A DNA stretch of 64,000 nucleotides, taken from Rhipicephalus microplus. Its lineage: Eukaryota; Arthropoda; Arachnida; Ixodida; Ixodidae. The translations under genes and the position numbers were made by a program. The stretch is from positions 143,133,332-143,197,331 of the forward strand of contig NC_134710.1 in NCBI RefSeq assembly GCF_043290135.1. Direction: 5' to 3'. Within the stretch, counting starts at the first letter, position 1. Every line of letters begins with the position of its first letter. This document shows, in pieces, positions 1 to 10,759 of the stretch. The notes under the pieces are model-generated. The model saw only the letters and a program-made list of their open reading frames with translations, ran no database searches and had not been told where the DNA came from.

Positions 1-2066
1 CACTCTCCGGCCACCTCTGACAAAAAATGGCTGCCTACCAAGAGTGCATAGTGTTGCTGCTGTTCATGCAAGTTTCCTATATATTACACTTTGGATAGAG
101 AATATCATTTGTGTTAATTGTCAAGGAAAAAGGATGTGGAAGAGGTTGAAAGGGCCAAATGAGTTTGTAAATGTGCTACTTTTGTGTGCTAATTGAGAGC
201 TATTTGACTGGAAGCTGTTGTCGTGGAAAGTGGAAAAAAAAACTAATTGCAACTCTTGATTTTACTCGGTATGGTGTGGGCAGCAGATTATCGCAAGTGA
301 TGGTGGTGGGAGGCAGCTGAGAGTGAGTGCGGCTTGAGCAGCGAAATTGATTTGAGAAATTCATTCAGTCACAACCACAGAAAATGGCTGCAACATTAGT
401 AGTTGGTCCTAGTGAATGCAGATGTTTTTTTTTTTTTTCATTTAGCATTATCATGGATGTACATATCAGTGTATATTGCTACCACCTAGCTCTTTTGCCC
501 TGTAGAGGTACCCTTGTAGGCACAATTCATGTTAAGTAGCTGTATTCTGTTGGGTATATGCTTTGTGATTGGTGGATCAAAGGGTGTTATAATTTTGTTT
601 GTTTCATATTTGGAAAATTTTCTTCATGCCATGTACCAGTTTGGTAGCTGCCTGATTAGGCAAAGTAAAACAAGCATTTTGTTCCTGTATCTTTATCAGT
701 ACAGGTTTACTGCAGAGGGTCAGTATATTATACAGACCGATTCCCTATAACTTCCTAGCACAAATATAAATGACATTTAAAGTGCAACATCATGCTTGCT
801 TTTTCAATATGAGGTATGATGATTTCTTATGTATTGTGTCTAGTTGCATATTCTAATTGGGTGTCAGTTTTTTTTAAAGAGCTTATGTGTGTACTGATAA
901 TACACTCATGACATATAATGCCGTTGAGATAAAGAAAAGGAACAGGTATTGATGAAAGATAAGTATATTGACATTAAAAAAGTGCTATAAAATTTGGAGG
1001 AAGTCGTACAACCCACATTCAGAGGTACAGTGGACTTTGCATTAACATAGCTTTCTTGGACGGACATGCTAGTGGAACAATGGTATCGACTTCGGTTGCC
1101 TGCCCATAGACACAGTTTTACAGCTTTATGAAACTCATCTTTTTTCTGAAAATATTATTTTTTTTGTGAACTCCAGCTAGGTGGAACCTCAGTCAAAACT
1201 ACCATGCATTGGTTTATGTAACAGGAAAAACCCAATAAACGTAGTTGGTGAAATAGTGGTGCCATAAACAATTCAAGGTATACATTCATTAGGTGGTTGT
1301 AGTAAGATTAAATGCAAATTGAAAAAAAAGTCCACGGTGCAACGGTACATCCATCATGGGACTTAGCTGGGCAAGTAATGATTTCTCAGGGGCAAGAAAG
1401 AATAAGATTTTGTTGTCATGCTGATGCTACTGCTTTGTTTACTTTGCCAAGAAGAATAACCCTTCCTGTTATCCATTACAAAGAGGTATTAGATTATCCT
1501 AAAGCTTTTGGGAATAACTACAGTGCTAATAATGAAAATCTAGTATTACTTTTCCAGTGCATGTTACATTTTTATGATGAAATGCAAGATAACCAGTTGA
1601 AAGTCTGGATAGCTATTTTGAATGAGCTATAACAAGAATTGAAAATTATTTCTTTTGTGAACGCAACTTTGTGGGAAAGCAAATGCAGGGCTAGAAGCAG
1701 CATGCAGCAGTGCTTTTTTTTTTTTCACTGCACTAATATCGAAACACACTTCTGCTTTTAGAATTTTGGCAATTTTAAATTTTTTGCTTGAATGCACCTT
1801 TAGATAAAGAGAGCTCATTTGTTCGAGCTCCGTGTAGGTGTAATTTTTAGTTTGTCTGCTGCTATCTTGCATGTTTTGTTGCTTTTCTCTGGTTGTAAGA
1901 AAACCCCTGGCACTTACATATAATTGTACTGTTCCATCGGTGTCTGGGGAACACTTGATATGTCGGATCAACCTAGGACATGTAATTGCAGTTTCTCATT
2001 TCCTGCTGTCTCTCATCGACGCACTTACAAGACAGTGGTATCAGTGGCATACCAATTCCCTTGCGA
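1..2066. other. No gene recognised; AT-rich intron or upstream flank
   Basis: AT-rich sequence with scattered short frames. A 106-codon frame at 1312-1632 has no recognisable motif. Upstream PTP exons were looked for here without success. Confidence 0.6.
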
Positions 2067-2109
2067 GGGGGGGGGGGGGGGGGGCAAACAACCTACCTCA
2101 CTCGTCCGG

Positions 2110-2154
<45 letters not shown>
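2067..2154. repeat. Poly-G run and (TG)n microsatellite
   Basis: An uninterrupted run of 18 G at 2067-2084, 34 bp of ordinary sequence, then about 18 TG units at 2119-2154. Length is likely polymorphic and prone to sequencing error. Confidence 0.97.
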
Positions 2155-2157
<3 letters not shown>

Positions 2158-2164
2158 AAGCGTG

Positions 2165-2281
2165 TGTGTGTGCGCGTTAAAAAACCCAGGTGGTCGCAAT
2201 TTCCGGAGCCTACCGCTACGGCGTCTCTCATGAACATATGGTAATTTTGGGACGTTAAACCTCACATATCAATCGATCAAC
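2165..2281 (+). mobile_element. 3' fragment of Ruka-like SINE
   Basis: Only the tRNA-unrelated 3' half remains (GTTAAAAAACCCAGGTGGTCG through GGGACGTTAAACC and the ATCAATCGATCAA tail). The missing 5' half is replaced by a G18 run (2067-2084) and a (TG)n tract (2119-2154), suggesting microsatellite expansion at or near the truncation. Confidence 0.85.
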
Positions 2282-3105
2282 TCATGATATTCAGTCAGCA
2301 TGGGCGTAAACTAACCACTTCACCACACCGCGCTGTGTAGCTGGGAGTGATTAATGAAACAGGCTTGTGTAGGCACCGATGAGTCGTTTTCACACGGCGC
2401 AAACATTCCTGCAGTTACCCCAAAGAATGGGTGCTTTACGCCACAAGGAGAAAAGTGCCCATTCTTGCAGTGCCGTGTGAAATCTTTTGCATACATTTTG
2501 TCTTTTGGAAAGTGGTAACTGCGCAGTTACTCCGGAAAACCTTTTAGTGTGAATGTGCACATGTACATCTCTGTGAGCTCATCCGGGCTAAGAGAGAGAG
2601 AACTAAGCAGTGCTGCACGTGTGTGCTTCTTTTCTGTCAAAGTTGTATTTTGAGCTGTAAAAGACAAATCAAGTTCAATGAAAACTAACGAGCCCGACTC
2701 CTACATAGGCCTTTATTGTGCAAAAAACCACCGTCTTTCACCTTCTCCCTGATCCTGTGGTTAGAACTTCGGGGTAAGCTTAGAAGCTGAGCCCACTGTA
2801 CTCAAGCCCACTGCTTTATTCTTCTCCACTTTGCAAACTGCCGCCATTGCTTCCACTTACCGTAAGCAAGGCTGATCAGATTTATCAGAGACTAAAGCAC
2901 AAACCTTTTTGTGGCGCTTCTAGTACGGAAGAACTAAAGCATTTAAAAAGATTCGTCACAATCATCAACTCGCAGCGGCTTTGATAAAGCAGCGATGACG
3001 CTATTCTTTTTTGGTGAAAGAAAACGATTTTCCTGAATCAGCAAATGCTCCGACCGGTCCATAAAACGATTACTTGTTCCCATCCATAACAAAGCAAGTA
3101 CAAAA

Positions 3106-3151
3106 CGCGCCTTGTACTGTAGCCCGCTTTGAAATTACAGTACAAGGCGCG
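3106..3151. repeat. Perfect 16-bp inverted repeat (hairpin)
   Basis: Left arm CGCGCCTTGTACTGTA at 3106-3121 and its exact reverse complement at 3136-3151, with a 14-nt loop. It is followed within 30 bp by a tandem repeat, so it may be a DNA-element terminus. Confidence 0.9.
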
Positions 3152-3177
3152 AAAGAGTCGTATAGGCGGCCCGCCTA

Positions 3178-3236
3178 TTTAAGGACTATCGTCACAGTTT
3201 AAGGACTATCGTCACATTTAAGGACTATCGTCACAG
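3178..3236. repeat. Three tandem units of about 20 bp
   Basis: TTTAAGGACTATCGTCACAG occurs at 3178-3197 and 3217-3236, with a 19-bp variant lacking the final G between them. The units are adjacent without spacers. Confidence 0.95.
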
Positions 3237-5160
3237 CGAAAATCAGGAGAAATTTTACTTTATAAAACATTCCCTGGTAACATTTTCATTTCCTTGTAAT
3301 ATAATTGAGTGATTATGGTTGATTGAGTGATTACTGTTGTTGGTTTTCCCAGCGTGCAGCTGACAGTGACCACTGTAAAAAGTCTGGGGGGCTCAGCCCC
3401 CCCCCCCCCCCCAACTTTTCTTAGTGGGGGGCTCGAGCCCCCCTTGCCCCCCCCCCCTCCCGGTTGATACGCCTGTGAGTGATATCTTTGTTAGCCAGGA
3501 ATCTAACCAAAATGTGGCATACTTGCAAGAAGCATGCTGGAGAGCTGTGGTACAATTTTCGTCATTTATGGCTATCCGACAGTGATGGTTCATGGTTGCA
3601 TTTCGTCACCATCGTTGGTTGCCATTGCAACGGCACAAAACATTTTTGTGCTGAAGTTGTGTTCGTTGCGTCGTCCCGGTGATATGCGGTGGTGTCGCCG
3701 GATCAACGGGCGTGTGTGCCGCAGTTACTTTATCTGGTAAAACCCGCCTTGCAAGCAAGTCGAGATGTTATGCCATAAACCTACCTCCATCGTAAAAAAA
3801 GGGGGGGGGGGGGGCGTAATGGTGTTCGAAATTTATTGGCCTTTGTTCTAAACCATGCAGAACGCTGCTTAAAGCATCTTCGCGACAATACACCGATGCC
3901 CTGCAAAAAATTGCGCTATGATTTGGAAGGGGCTGCTAGCACTTTTAACGAGACAGCGAATCTCGTTCACTTACTCATGCGTGTACACTACCGCATAAAT
4001 GTGAGCTGACGTCTGGAAAAGTTACTGGCAATGATTTGGAGCTGCGTATGACACTTTTGCCGCCCTAAAAAAAAACTGCAAGTTTTTTTTTGCCACCCCT
4101 GCTCCTCAGTTTCATGAATCCCTTAAATTTCAAGCTTGCCAGCTTGGCAGATCTACATTTTAATTAACAGAGATATGGCAAGTGCTAATGTTGGCTTTAT
4201 CATTGTTTGCTCAGTGGGGTAGATTGAAATGCTAGTTTTATTCAAACGGCAGTGCTCATGTTTACTCAGCATGATTAAGGTGATCTTGAATGGCCTGAAC
4301 ATACTTTGTTTTTTAAATGTAAGCCATCTTTGCTCTAAATTTGGTCTTTCATGATACAAAATCGATGTTTTATTGCCCCTAACCTGCTTGAAATTTGCAT
4401 TTTAGTACTCCAAAATTAAGATTCTGCTGCTTCGAAAATTGCTCCAAATTATATTTCGGCTGTTGCACCCCTTGATTTAACAGCTTTGTGTTGGTTTATG
4501 CACTGTACAATTGAGGTACTTTTGCCCCATAATTTCACAGGAAGACTTGAAGTCATGTTTATGACACAGGTGCCCTGGTGGACATTGGTATGGCATATGT
4601 GATGTTAACGAAATAATGTGTGCTCTTATACTTAGTAAAGCCCTGCCACTATGGGAGCCTAGCTTGTGGTGTTTTGTAAGGTCATATTGTTTGACACTGA
4701 CTTGATATGCGCTTCTGGGGTGCTGCAGGAATGTAAAGATTTTTTTTTAGTGGAAATGCTGTTAACAGGCTACTGTGATTCATTGTAATTATGCTACTGA
4801 AAAACTTCTGTATGCTGCTGAAGAACTGAAAACTGGGTGTATGCTGCTAAAGGAGCTGTTCATCTATCAGGATGTACCTTTGCATGAGGATATCCACTAT
4901 TTTCATCCAGAAAGTTTTAAATCCATTAGATGTGAAGTTTTGCTCCCCCCTTCTCCCCCCACTTTTTTTAAATGCATGCTTTATTTTTTTTGAGGAAACA
5001 CTGGATGAGGGCTCCTTATGTGAAACAATGTTTCTATTAAAGGTTGCTTTGATTTCATTTCCCCTTTCCCTTCTTTTCAACTTTGATTTTGAGTTATATA
5101 TGTTTATAAAGATTGATGCAAAAAGAAATCGTGCTGAACTTGTACTTTTGCTTTTTATAG

Positions 5161-5261
5161 ATGACCACAGCAGAGTGATCTTAAAACGTGGGGACAAGGA
5201 TTATATTAATGCCAGCCTGGTTAAAGTGAAGGCAGCTAATCGCACCTACATTTTAACTCAG
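5161..5261 (+). CDS. PTPN1/2-like: PTP exon A: start of catalytic core (DYINAS motif)
   Basis: 101-bp exon between TTTTTATAG and GTGAGT. It begins with the last two bases of a split codon (.AT, giving Tyr if the upstream exon ends in T) and then encodes DHSRVIL...DYINASLVK...RTYILTQ, ending in phase 0. DYINAS is the conserved PTP motif 2 that packs the core of the catalytic domain, and YILTQ leads into the next exon. This corresponds to PTP1B residues of about 48-85. The preceding pTyr-loop residues are not encoded here. The open frame running into this exon from about 4872 is intron sequence and not part of the gene. Confidence 0.93.
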
Positions 5262-6008
5262 GTGAGTTAGTGTTTTCACTTGTGGAGCCATTGCATAATT
5301 TGCATGTTAAGTCTTTGGGTAGTTAAGGCAAAAGCAATGTTGCTTTTAGGTGTGTATGTGATGAATGTTGTTGTACTGCTTCATATATTGTCAAGCATTG
5401 TCTCCTAACACAGTGTTATAAAACAGTGCTGTTACTCTCCCACATTAAGCTAATCTAAAAATGCTACATATAATTCTCAAGCTGTCGCAGTACCTTGTGT
5501 AAGGCTTTGGCATTTAGTAAATCTGTCATGCTTGCAAAAAGTGTCATTTACGTGTTCATAATAATCGCTGTTACCACAATAAATTTCGAATATTGTATAG
5601 ATAAGTACATGTCTACGCTCGTAGAAATCTCAAAAATGTGCTACGAGGCCAATATTGTTACCTGGGTGTATTAGATTCAGCTTTACTACATTAAAAAATT
5701 GCATGTTGCCAGTATGAAATATGGTGTCACCTGTTAGGTAGACATCAAAGCACTTTCGAGGCTTGGGATAGTACTCATGCCTCATAGTGTCAAATGAAAC
5801 AGCCTGTATAATGATGACAAAACAGTTGCAATACTTCATTTGTTCTATGAAAGGACTATCTTAATGAACTTGCAAGAAGCAAAGGCAAATTTTATCATTT
5901 CTTGCTGTTGCTGCTGAGAGCAAGTACAGTGCACCGATTCAGATTGACAGTAAACTAATTAAGGGCTAGCACGACTTCACGAGATGCGATGCGGGCTTGT
6001 TGGTAGCT

Positions 6009-6929
6009 CATCTTCAGTAAGTTTCCTTGTAGCGCAGGTAAACAACAGAAAGAAATGAGGGCATATGTAGACAGATAGAGCGCTAACTTCCAACATAGTT
6101 TATTCTCAGAAACCATAAAACATTTATGCACTTGTCTGTTAAGTTACAGTCATGTGACTCAACAGACAAGTGCATGAACAAGCAGGCAGGAAACTAGTGA
6201 ATGAAAGAAAAAAACGAACAACCGTGATTCCTTATGTCCACCGGGTGTCACACAACCTAAAGAAAAATTGCATGGCATAGTGAAACTGATGTTGTTTTCT
6301 CAGCGCCTAATAAGCTGATCAGCCTTTGCAGACAGTCAAAACCAGGGAATAAGTTTGTTGCCAACTGCCAAGTAAAACACAGAAATACGTTTGTCAAATG
6401 TGTGACATTAGGCATTCACGCCACTCCCTTGACTTGTGGAAAATGGTACGTTGGGCAATCAGGAAGACGCGTCAATGATAGGTTGCGTGAGCACAAAAAT
6501 AAAGTTGGAAAAATTGCTAGTGATGATTTTCTCACGCAACATTGTAAACAGCATCAATGTTGCCCTATCTTTGAAAACACCAGAATAATAGCTAGAAGCA
6601 AATGGGAAATGATTCTTCTTATAATTGAAGCTGAGCAAATTGTGGCACTTGGCGATGTGTGTCAGCCAGCCATTGATAGCACTGTTAGAAAACGAGTTAA
6701 CATATGTGCGCAAGACATGAGATGATCAGTGTATATATGTACGTATGTACTAATATTTTTTATTTTGTTTCTTTAGTCACTTGCTCACATGACTGTGACT
6801 CAGCAGACGAGTGCATAAATGTTCTCTGGTTTCTGAGAATAAACTATGTTGGAAGTTAGTGCTCTGTCTGCATGTGCCCTCATTTCTTCCTTTTGTTTAC
6901 CTGCGCTACAAAGAAACTTACTGAAGATG
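6009..6929 (+). mobile_element. Penelope-like element remnant with inverted terminal repeats
   Basis: Arms of about 150 bp at 6009-6160 and 6784-6929 are reverse complements at roughly 85-90% (shared blocks include CTTCCAACATAGTTTATTCT and its complement). The space between them encodes a GIY-YIG-type domain and little else. Penelope-like retroelements carry a reverse transcriptase followed by GIY-YIG and can have LTR-like repeats in inverted orientation, which fits. No reverse transcriptase is present, so this is a 5'-deleted copy. Confidence 0.75.
6340..6724 (+). pseudogene. GIY-YIG endonuclease domain of Penelope-like element
   Basis: The frame ending at 6722-6724 (open from about 6402) encodes CGKWYVGQSGRRVNDRLREH, followed by a conserved Cys/His stretch (TQHCKQHQCCP) and an EAEQI helix. 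The YVG block corresponds to the YIG half of the motif, the Arg of DRLREH to the catalytic helix Arg, and the later Glu region to the metal-binding Glu. In these elements the enzyme nicks target DNA to prime reverse transcription. The first GIY strand is degenerate and there is no linked reverse transcriptase, so it is not functional alone. Confidence 0.72.
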
Positions 6930-7469
6930 GCACCACTTGTTGGTGTTGGAACTATCGCTAATACTAGTCTCTAAGTCGGCCAGTGTGTTGAAGGGTCATG
7001 TCACATAATCCTGAGTTCATGCTGATGCAAAGCCCATGGTAATGGGCAAAGGATGGTGGGCATAGTTCAGTGTGGTACACAGCGTTAAATGCTGTAATAA
7101 TGATGGAAATGAGAGGGGGGGGGCTATAATGGCATCGTGGCCACGACTTTTGGTTCCCAACAACACTGTTCATACTAGGTGAATATTTGGAGGGATGTCT
7201 TTTCATGTTTACCAGGAGTGCTATTGTGGAGTGTTGTTCTTTTTTCTTTGTCCCTTTCACCATCATTCGCAGTCTGTCATTGGTAAAGAATAGCTGGTGC
7301 ACACTTTTTGACCCATGGCAGAAGTTTAATGGCAGCAAAAGGCATAATAAAAAAAAGGGTATAGCATTGCTCTGTGATAACGCTGCTCATTTATTTGATA
7401 TCTCGATAGCAGATTTCACTGGGGTTCTCTCAGTATTTCAATGCTTGGTTGCTTTCTTCCTGGTTACAG

Positions 7470-7568
7470 GGACCTTTGCCAACAACCACAAGCCATTTTT
7501 GGCTCATGGTGTGGGAGCAACGGACTAAGGCCATTTTAATGCTTAATCGCATCATCGAGAAAAGCACT
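7470..7568 (+). CDS. PTPN1/2-like: PTP exon B: GPLP...HFW...VWEQ segment
   Basis: 99-bp, 33-codon exon in phase 0 at both ends, between GGTTACAG and GTAAGTAG. It encodes GPLPTTTSHFW, then the MVWEQ core motif and MLNRIIEK. In the family, HFW..VWEQ is a buried structural motif of the PTP domain, and the sequence lies next to the second-site and core helices. It continues directly from YILTQ of the previous exon with no missing residues relative to PTP1B. Nothing is unusual apart from two conservative changes relative to vertebrate proteins. Confidence 0.94.
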
Positions 7569-7640
7569 GTAAGTAGAATAACTTGTGGGTTTGTTATTTT
7601 TTTTCTAATGCATTGCTTCCTGTTAAACATTTATTGGTTA

Positions 7641-7975
7641 AAGGGACACTAAATGCAACTATTAAGTCGACGTTAATTGTTGAAATAGCGGTCCAAAAAC
7701 CTCTTAGTGTTACTTTTGTGCCGAGGGAGTGCTTATTTTGAAATAAAATCACGTTTTAGTGGTCTGCATTAGGTTAGCACACTGCAAATTACCCGCCTTA
7801 AGCAGAACGTCAAGCAGTGTGGAGATCAACCGATCAGTTATTCAGACTTCCACGCGATTGCGGTGATGACACTGCGAGTAATGATCGGTAAAAAAATGGA
7901 GAGGTGGTGACCACCGACAAGCGCGCTGGTATGACTTATCGCTGACAAAAAGCCTTATCACAGTAGGCATCCCCT
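7641..7975 (+). repeat. Dispersed repeat terminus (AAAGGGACACTAAA type)
   Basis: Begins TAAAGGGACACTAAATGCAA and continues with a sequence recalled as a common high-copy tick repeat. It has no coding content. The matching opposite terminus was not located, so the 3' limit is approximate. Confidence 0.45.
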
Positions 7976-9715
7976 GTTATCTGCTTTAGGCCTACTGTAC
8001 CCTTTCAGTAGCTGACTACCTGAATACGCTGGGCCGCTGATCACTGCCGCTTTGTTATGCGAAATCTTGACCAAGTGTGCACCACTATACAGAAGCGCAA
8101 GCAGCTCACTGTCACGAAGTGTGGCATTGCGGGTCGCGGGCACCGAAAAACCTTGCTGTATTATGCTGACACGTGCACCGTACAGCAAGCATTGCGCTGT
8201 TGTAACCCTGCTACACCAGTGACAGCCCAAGTGCGCCTCTGTTCGATGCCAGGACTGGTAGAGCATTGCGGAGAGCGCATTGCTTGCAGAAAGCTCGTCA
8301 CCTTAACCCAGCAGGCTACTCCCTGCATCTGTGCATGGCCTGAAGCAGAGTGGGCGTACTCTACAGCAAGCAGATGGGCAGTCACAGTGTGCGCTGAGTA
8401 AGCGAAGTGCTGCACGCAACTAGCCATGCAAGGGACAATTTGGCTCTCTGCTACCATACTGTGTTTAAACAAACAAACAAAAAGGGTCAGTTTTCGATTA
8501 GAAGCAGACCGTGGAATAACTGTATCATGGACAGCTGATAGTGTCCGTTCTGTCGCTGTACCGCGCTGTGTATCACCGACCCGGCAGTAGTTTCGAAATG
8601 CTCTGGCGTCGCCACCGCGTGCTATCGAGTGGTTGTGCGAGAGTAAATCTTTTTTCTATTTTGGCAAAAAGAAAGAAATGGCTTTGTGGTGGGCACTTCA
8701 AGCAATATTTCCTATGGCACTGAGCCGATTACTTTGTTGGCAGTGATGGTGCATGTCAGGAAATGCAAATTTGTGGCAGGTAGTTAATACATAGTGCATT
8801 TATTGCATAGTTATGTTGCTGTCCCCGGCAGGTATGTATTCATGGAGTTTCACTGTACACACAGACCCACCAAGCCATTCACTGATAACAGGTTTGTGAG
8901 CTGCACTTTGAGCAATGCTACATCATTGCCAGTAGGGAAGAAGTCTGAATCTCTTAAGGGAAGCCTACACTTGTCGGGAGGATACGATATTATTGAATAT
9001 TGCTCGTGTTTCACTAGTATGTGAGCACAAATTGATCCAGGACAGTATTTATATTGGTTGTGACTCTCTGTTACTGGACCTGTGTTGTCCCATTTGTGTA
9101 TTGCTGAAAAAATGTTTTGTACCTCGTGTGCCTCTAGTTACTGTGCATCGTTTATGCAATGTCCACAGGTCTTAGGTTCATTCCTATCTGGTGGCCTTGT
9201 GGATAGTGATAACTCCTGATCCATGATTTGCATCAGCAGTTCACCTGAGAATACTACAGAAGACAGATGTGGGGCATAACCTCCCCTGTATTCTATCCAA
9301 AACCACTGGAACCGGTTTTCATTTACCTCTGACCACTTTAGCTTTTCAGGTTTTCCATGAATGCTATGCCATTGCAAAAGAGCAGATGCTTACTTACATC
9401 AAATTTTGGGGCTGCTTTTTTGCGTAAATAAGGCGTTTCAATAATGCTGTGCAACTTTTGTGCATTAGCCTTTAACTTTAACATTTTTGAGCCCTGATGA
9501 AACTGAAAACATGTGCACTTATTGTCCTGTGAACTACCTGTTCAGTGATAAAAATATGACATTCTTTTGATAAGATAATGTTCTTAAAACAAGAGCTCTT
9601 TAAGGTATAGTGGGGATGGAAATGCAAACTGAGTGGCACCAACATTCTCTGCTCTTTGGAATTTCTTTCCATGTGGTTGTAGCCTGGATGGTAATAAAAA
9701 GCCACTAGAGTCATT
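7976..9715. other. No gene recognised in PTP intron
   Basis: Intron sequence without identifiable domains. A 114-codon frame at 8057-8401 lacks any motif and is paralleled by an equally long antisense frame, which suggests chance in GC-richer DNA. Confidence 0.55.
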
Positions 9716-9734
9716 CATGATACAATCAACACCA

Positions 9735-10710
9735 GTGATCCCACTCCTGCGCCAAAGTGCGCTAAATCAGATTTGCTGCACCATCTTGCACCATCAACGG
9801 AACTTGCGCCAAACTGCACCAAAGTTTGTTTTGGGAGTGTCCATCACCAGCAATAACCATGCCGGCACGTCAATACATGTGCACCTTGTTCTCTGGGCCA
9901 CAAAAGTCACAATGACGTACCTATTTTATTACGCTGAATAAAGAGCGGTAGGGCGTGCGTTTTAAAATCCACGATTTTATGGTGCCGACTCAACTCTGTT
10001 GTGCAAGTCTCCCTCCGAAGGAACTCATGACGTCTAGTCCAATCAGTAGCGTGAAACTGTGGCAGCAATTCATCGGCGGTTGTCGTTTGTTCCAGGGACG
10101 CTGCTGATAGCTCGTTTGAAGTGTTGCACGGCAAGTAATAAAGCATTTTTCACTAATAACTGCATGTGTGCCACCAGAATGTTTGTCATGTCTATTTCTG
10201 GACATCGCGATCTAATTTTCCATGCTTCGCGTCTGCAGAACACGTGAAAGGTGGGAATGCGTTAACACCTTTCTTCTAATATACTTTATTCATGAATCAT
10301 CATGGAGAAAAGCTTTTTTGTAATTCCTTCTACGAGATCCATGTTTATAATCGCTGTGGTGGTAAAAGACCCTGCCCTTTCGAACTCAAGGTTGCTAGGG
10401 TCCAAATTGATAATTCTTGCTTGCTTTCTTTTTAAATATCATATCATGTATAAAACCATGCCTCCTGGTCGGAGCAGCTGCAATGCGGTTATAATACGCG
10501 CAGCTTTCAATAGGGACACTATCGCTCCCAATCTTGTGTCGGAAGGACCACTGTGAAGCGGCTACACCTTGTTACATGTCATGTTTTGTGTAAATTGGAA
10601 AATTTTGCTGCTCTAAAGTGCTCAAATATAAAAAAATTTCCTGCTCCAAAGTGCCCCGAAATGAAAATTTTACTGCTCCAAAACTTGCTCCAAATCGAAA
10701 CTCCTTGTTA
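9735..10710. repeat. Unclassified repeat: GCGCCAAA cluster to CTGCTCCAAA cluster
   Basis: The left end has several TGCGCCAAA/TGCACCA-like words (9745-9830) and the right end several CTGCTCCAAA-like words (about 10608-10700). The same arrangement recurs at 46285-47460. No coding sequence is seen between them. The class is unknown. Confidence 0.5.
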
Positions 10711-10759
10711 GCATCGCTGCAAAACGGAAGACTTCGGTAGCGTTACTGCAACACCCATT

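Larger units (their letters stand above)
2282..5160. other. PTP-upstream intron sequence with small local repeats
   Basis: No coding exon recognised. It holds a perfect 16-bp-arm hairpin (3106-3151), three near-identical 19-20-bp tandem units (3178-3236), C and G homopolymers near 3400-3470 and 3800, and a weak CTGCTCCAAA-type cluster near 4398-4470. Confidence 0.6.

Noticed and set aside
1312..1632. 106-codon plus-strand frame
   Set aside because: No recognisable motif, AT-rich intron or flank, no splice or promoter support; could be a small unknown gene but I cannot support it.
3178..3236. CRISPR-like short repeats
   Set aside because: Three directly adjacent units without spacers in a eukaryotic genome.
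6009..6060. Hammerhead ribozyme in the Penelope-like arm
   Set aside because: A CTGAAGA core occurs on the minus strand, but I cannot find the paired GAAA and stems in the right places.
8057..8401. 114-codon frame and its antisense counterpart
   Set aside because: Both strands are open over the same interval and neither shows a domain; likely chance in GC-richer DNA.
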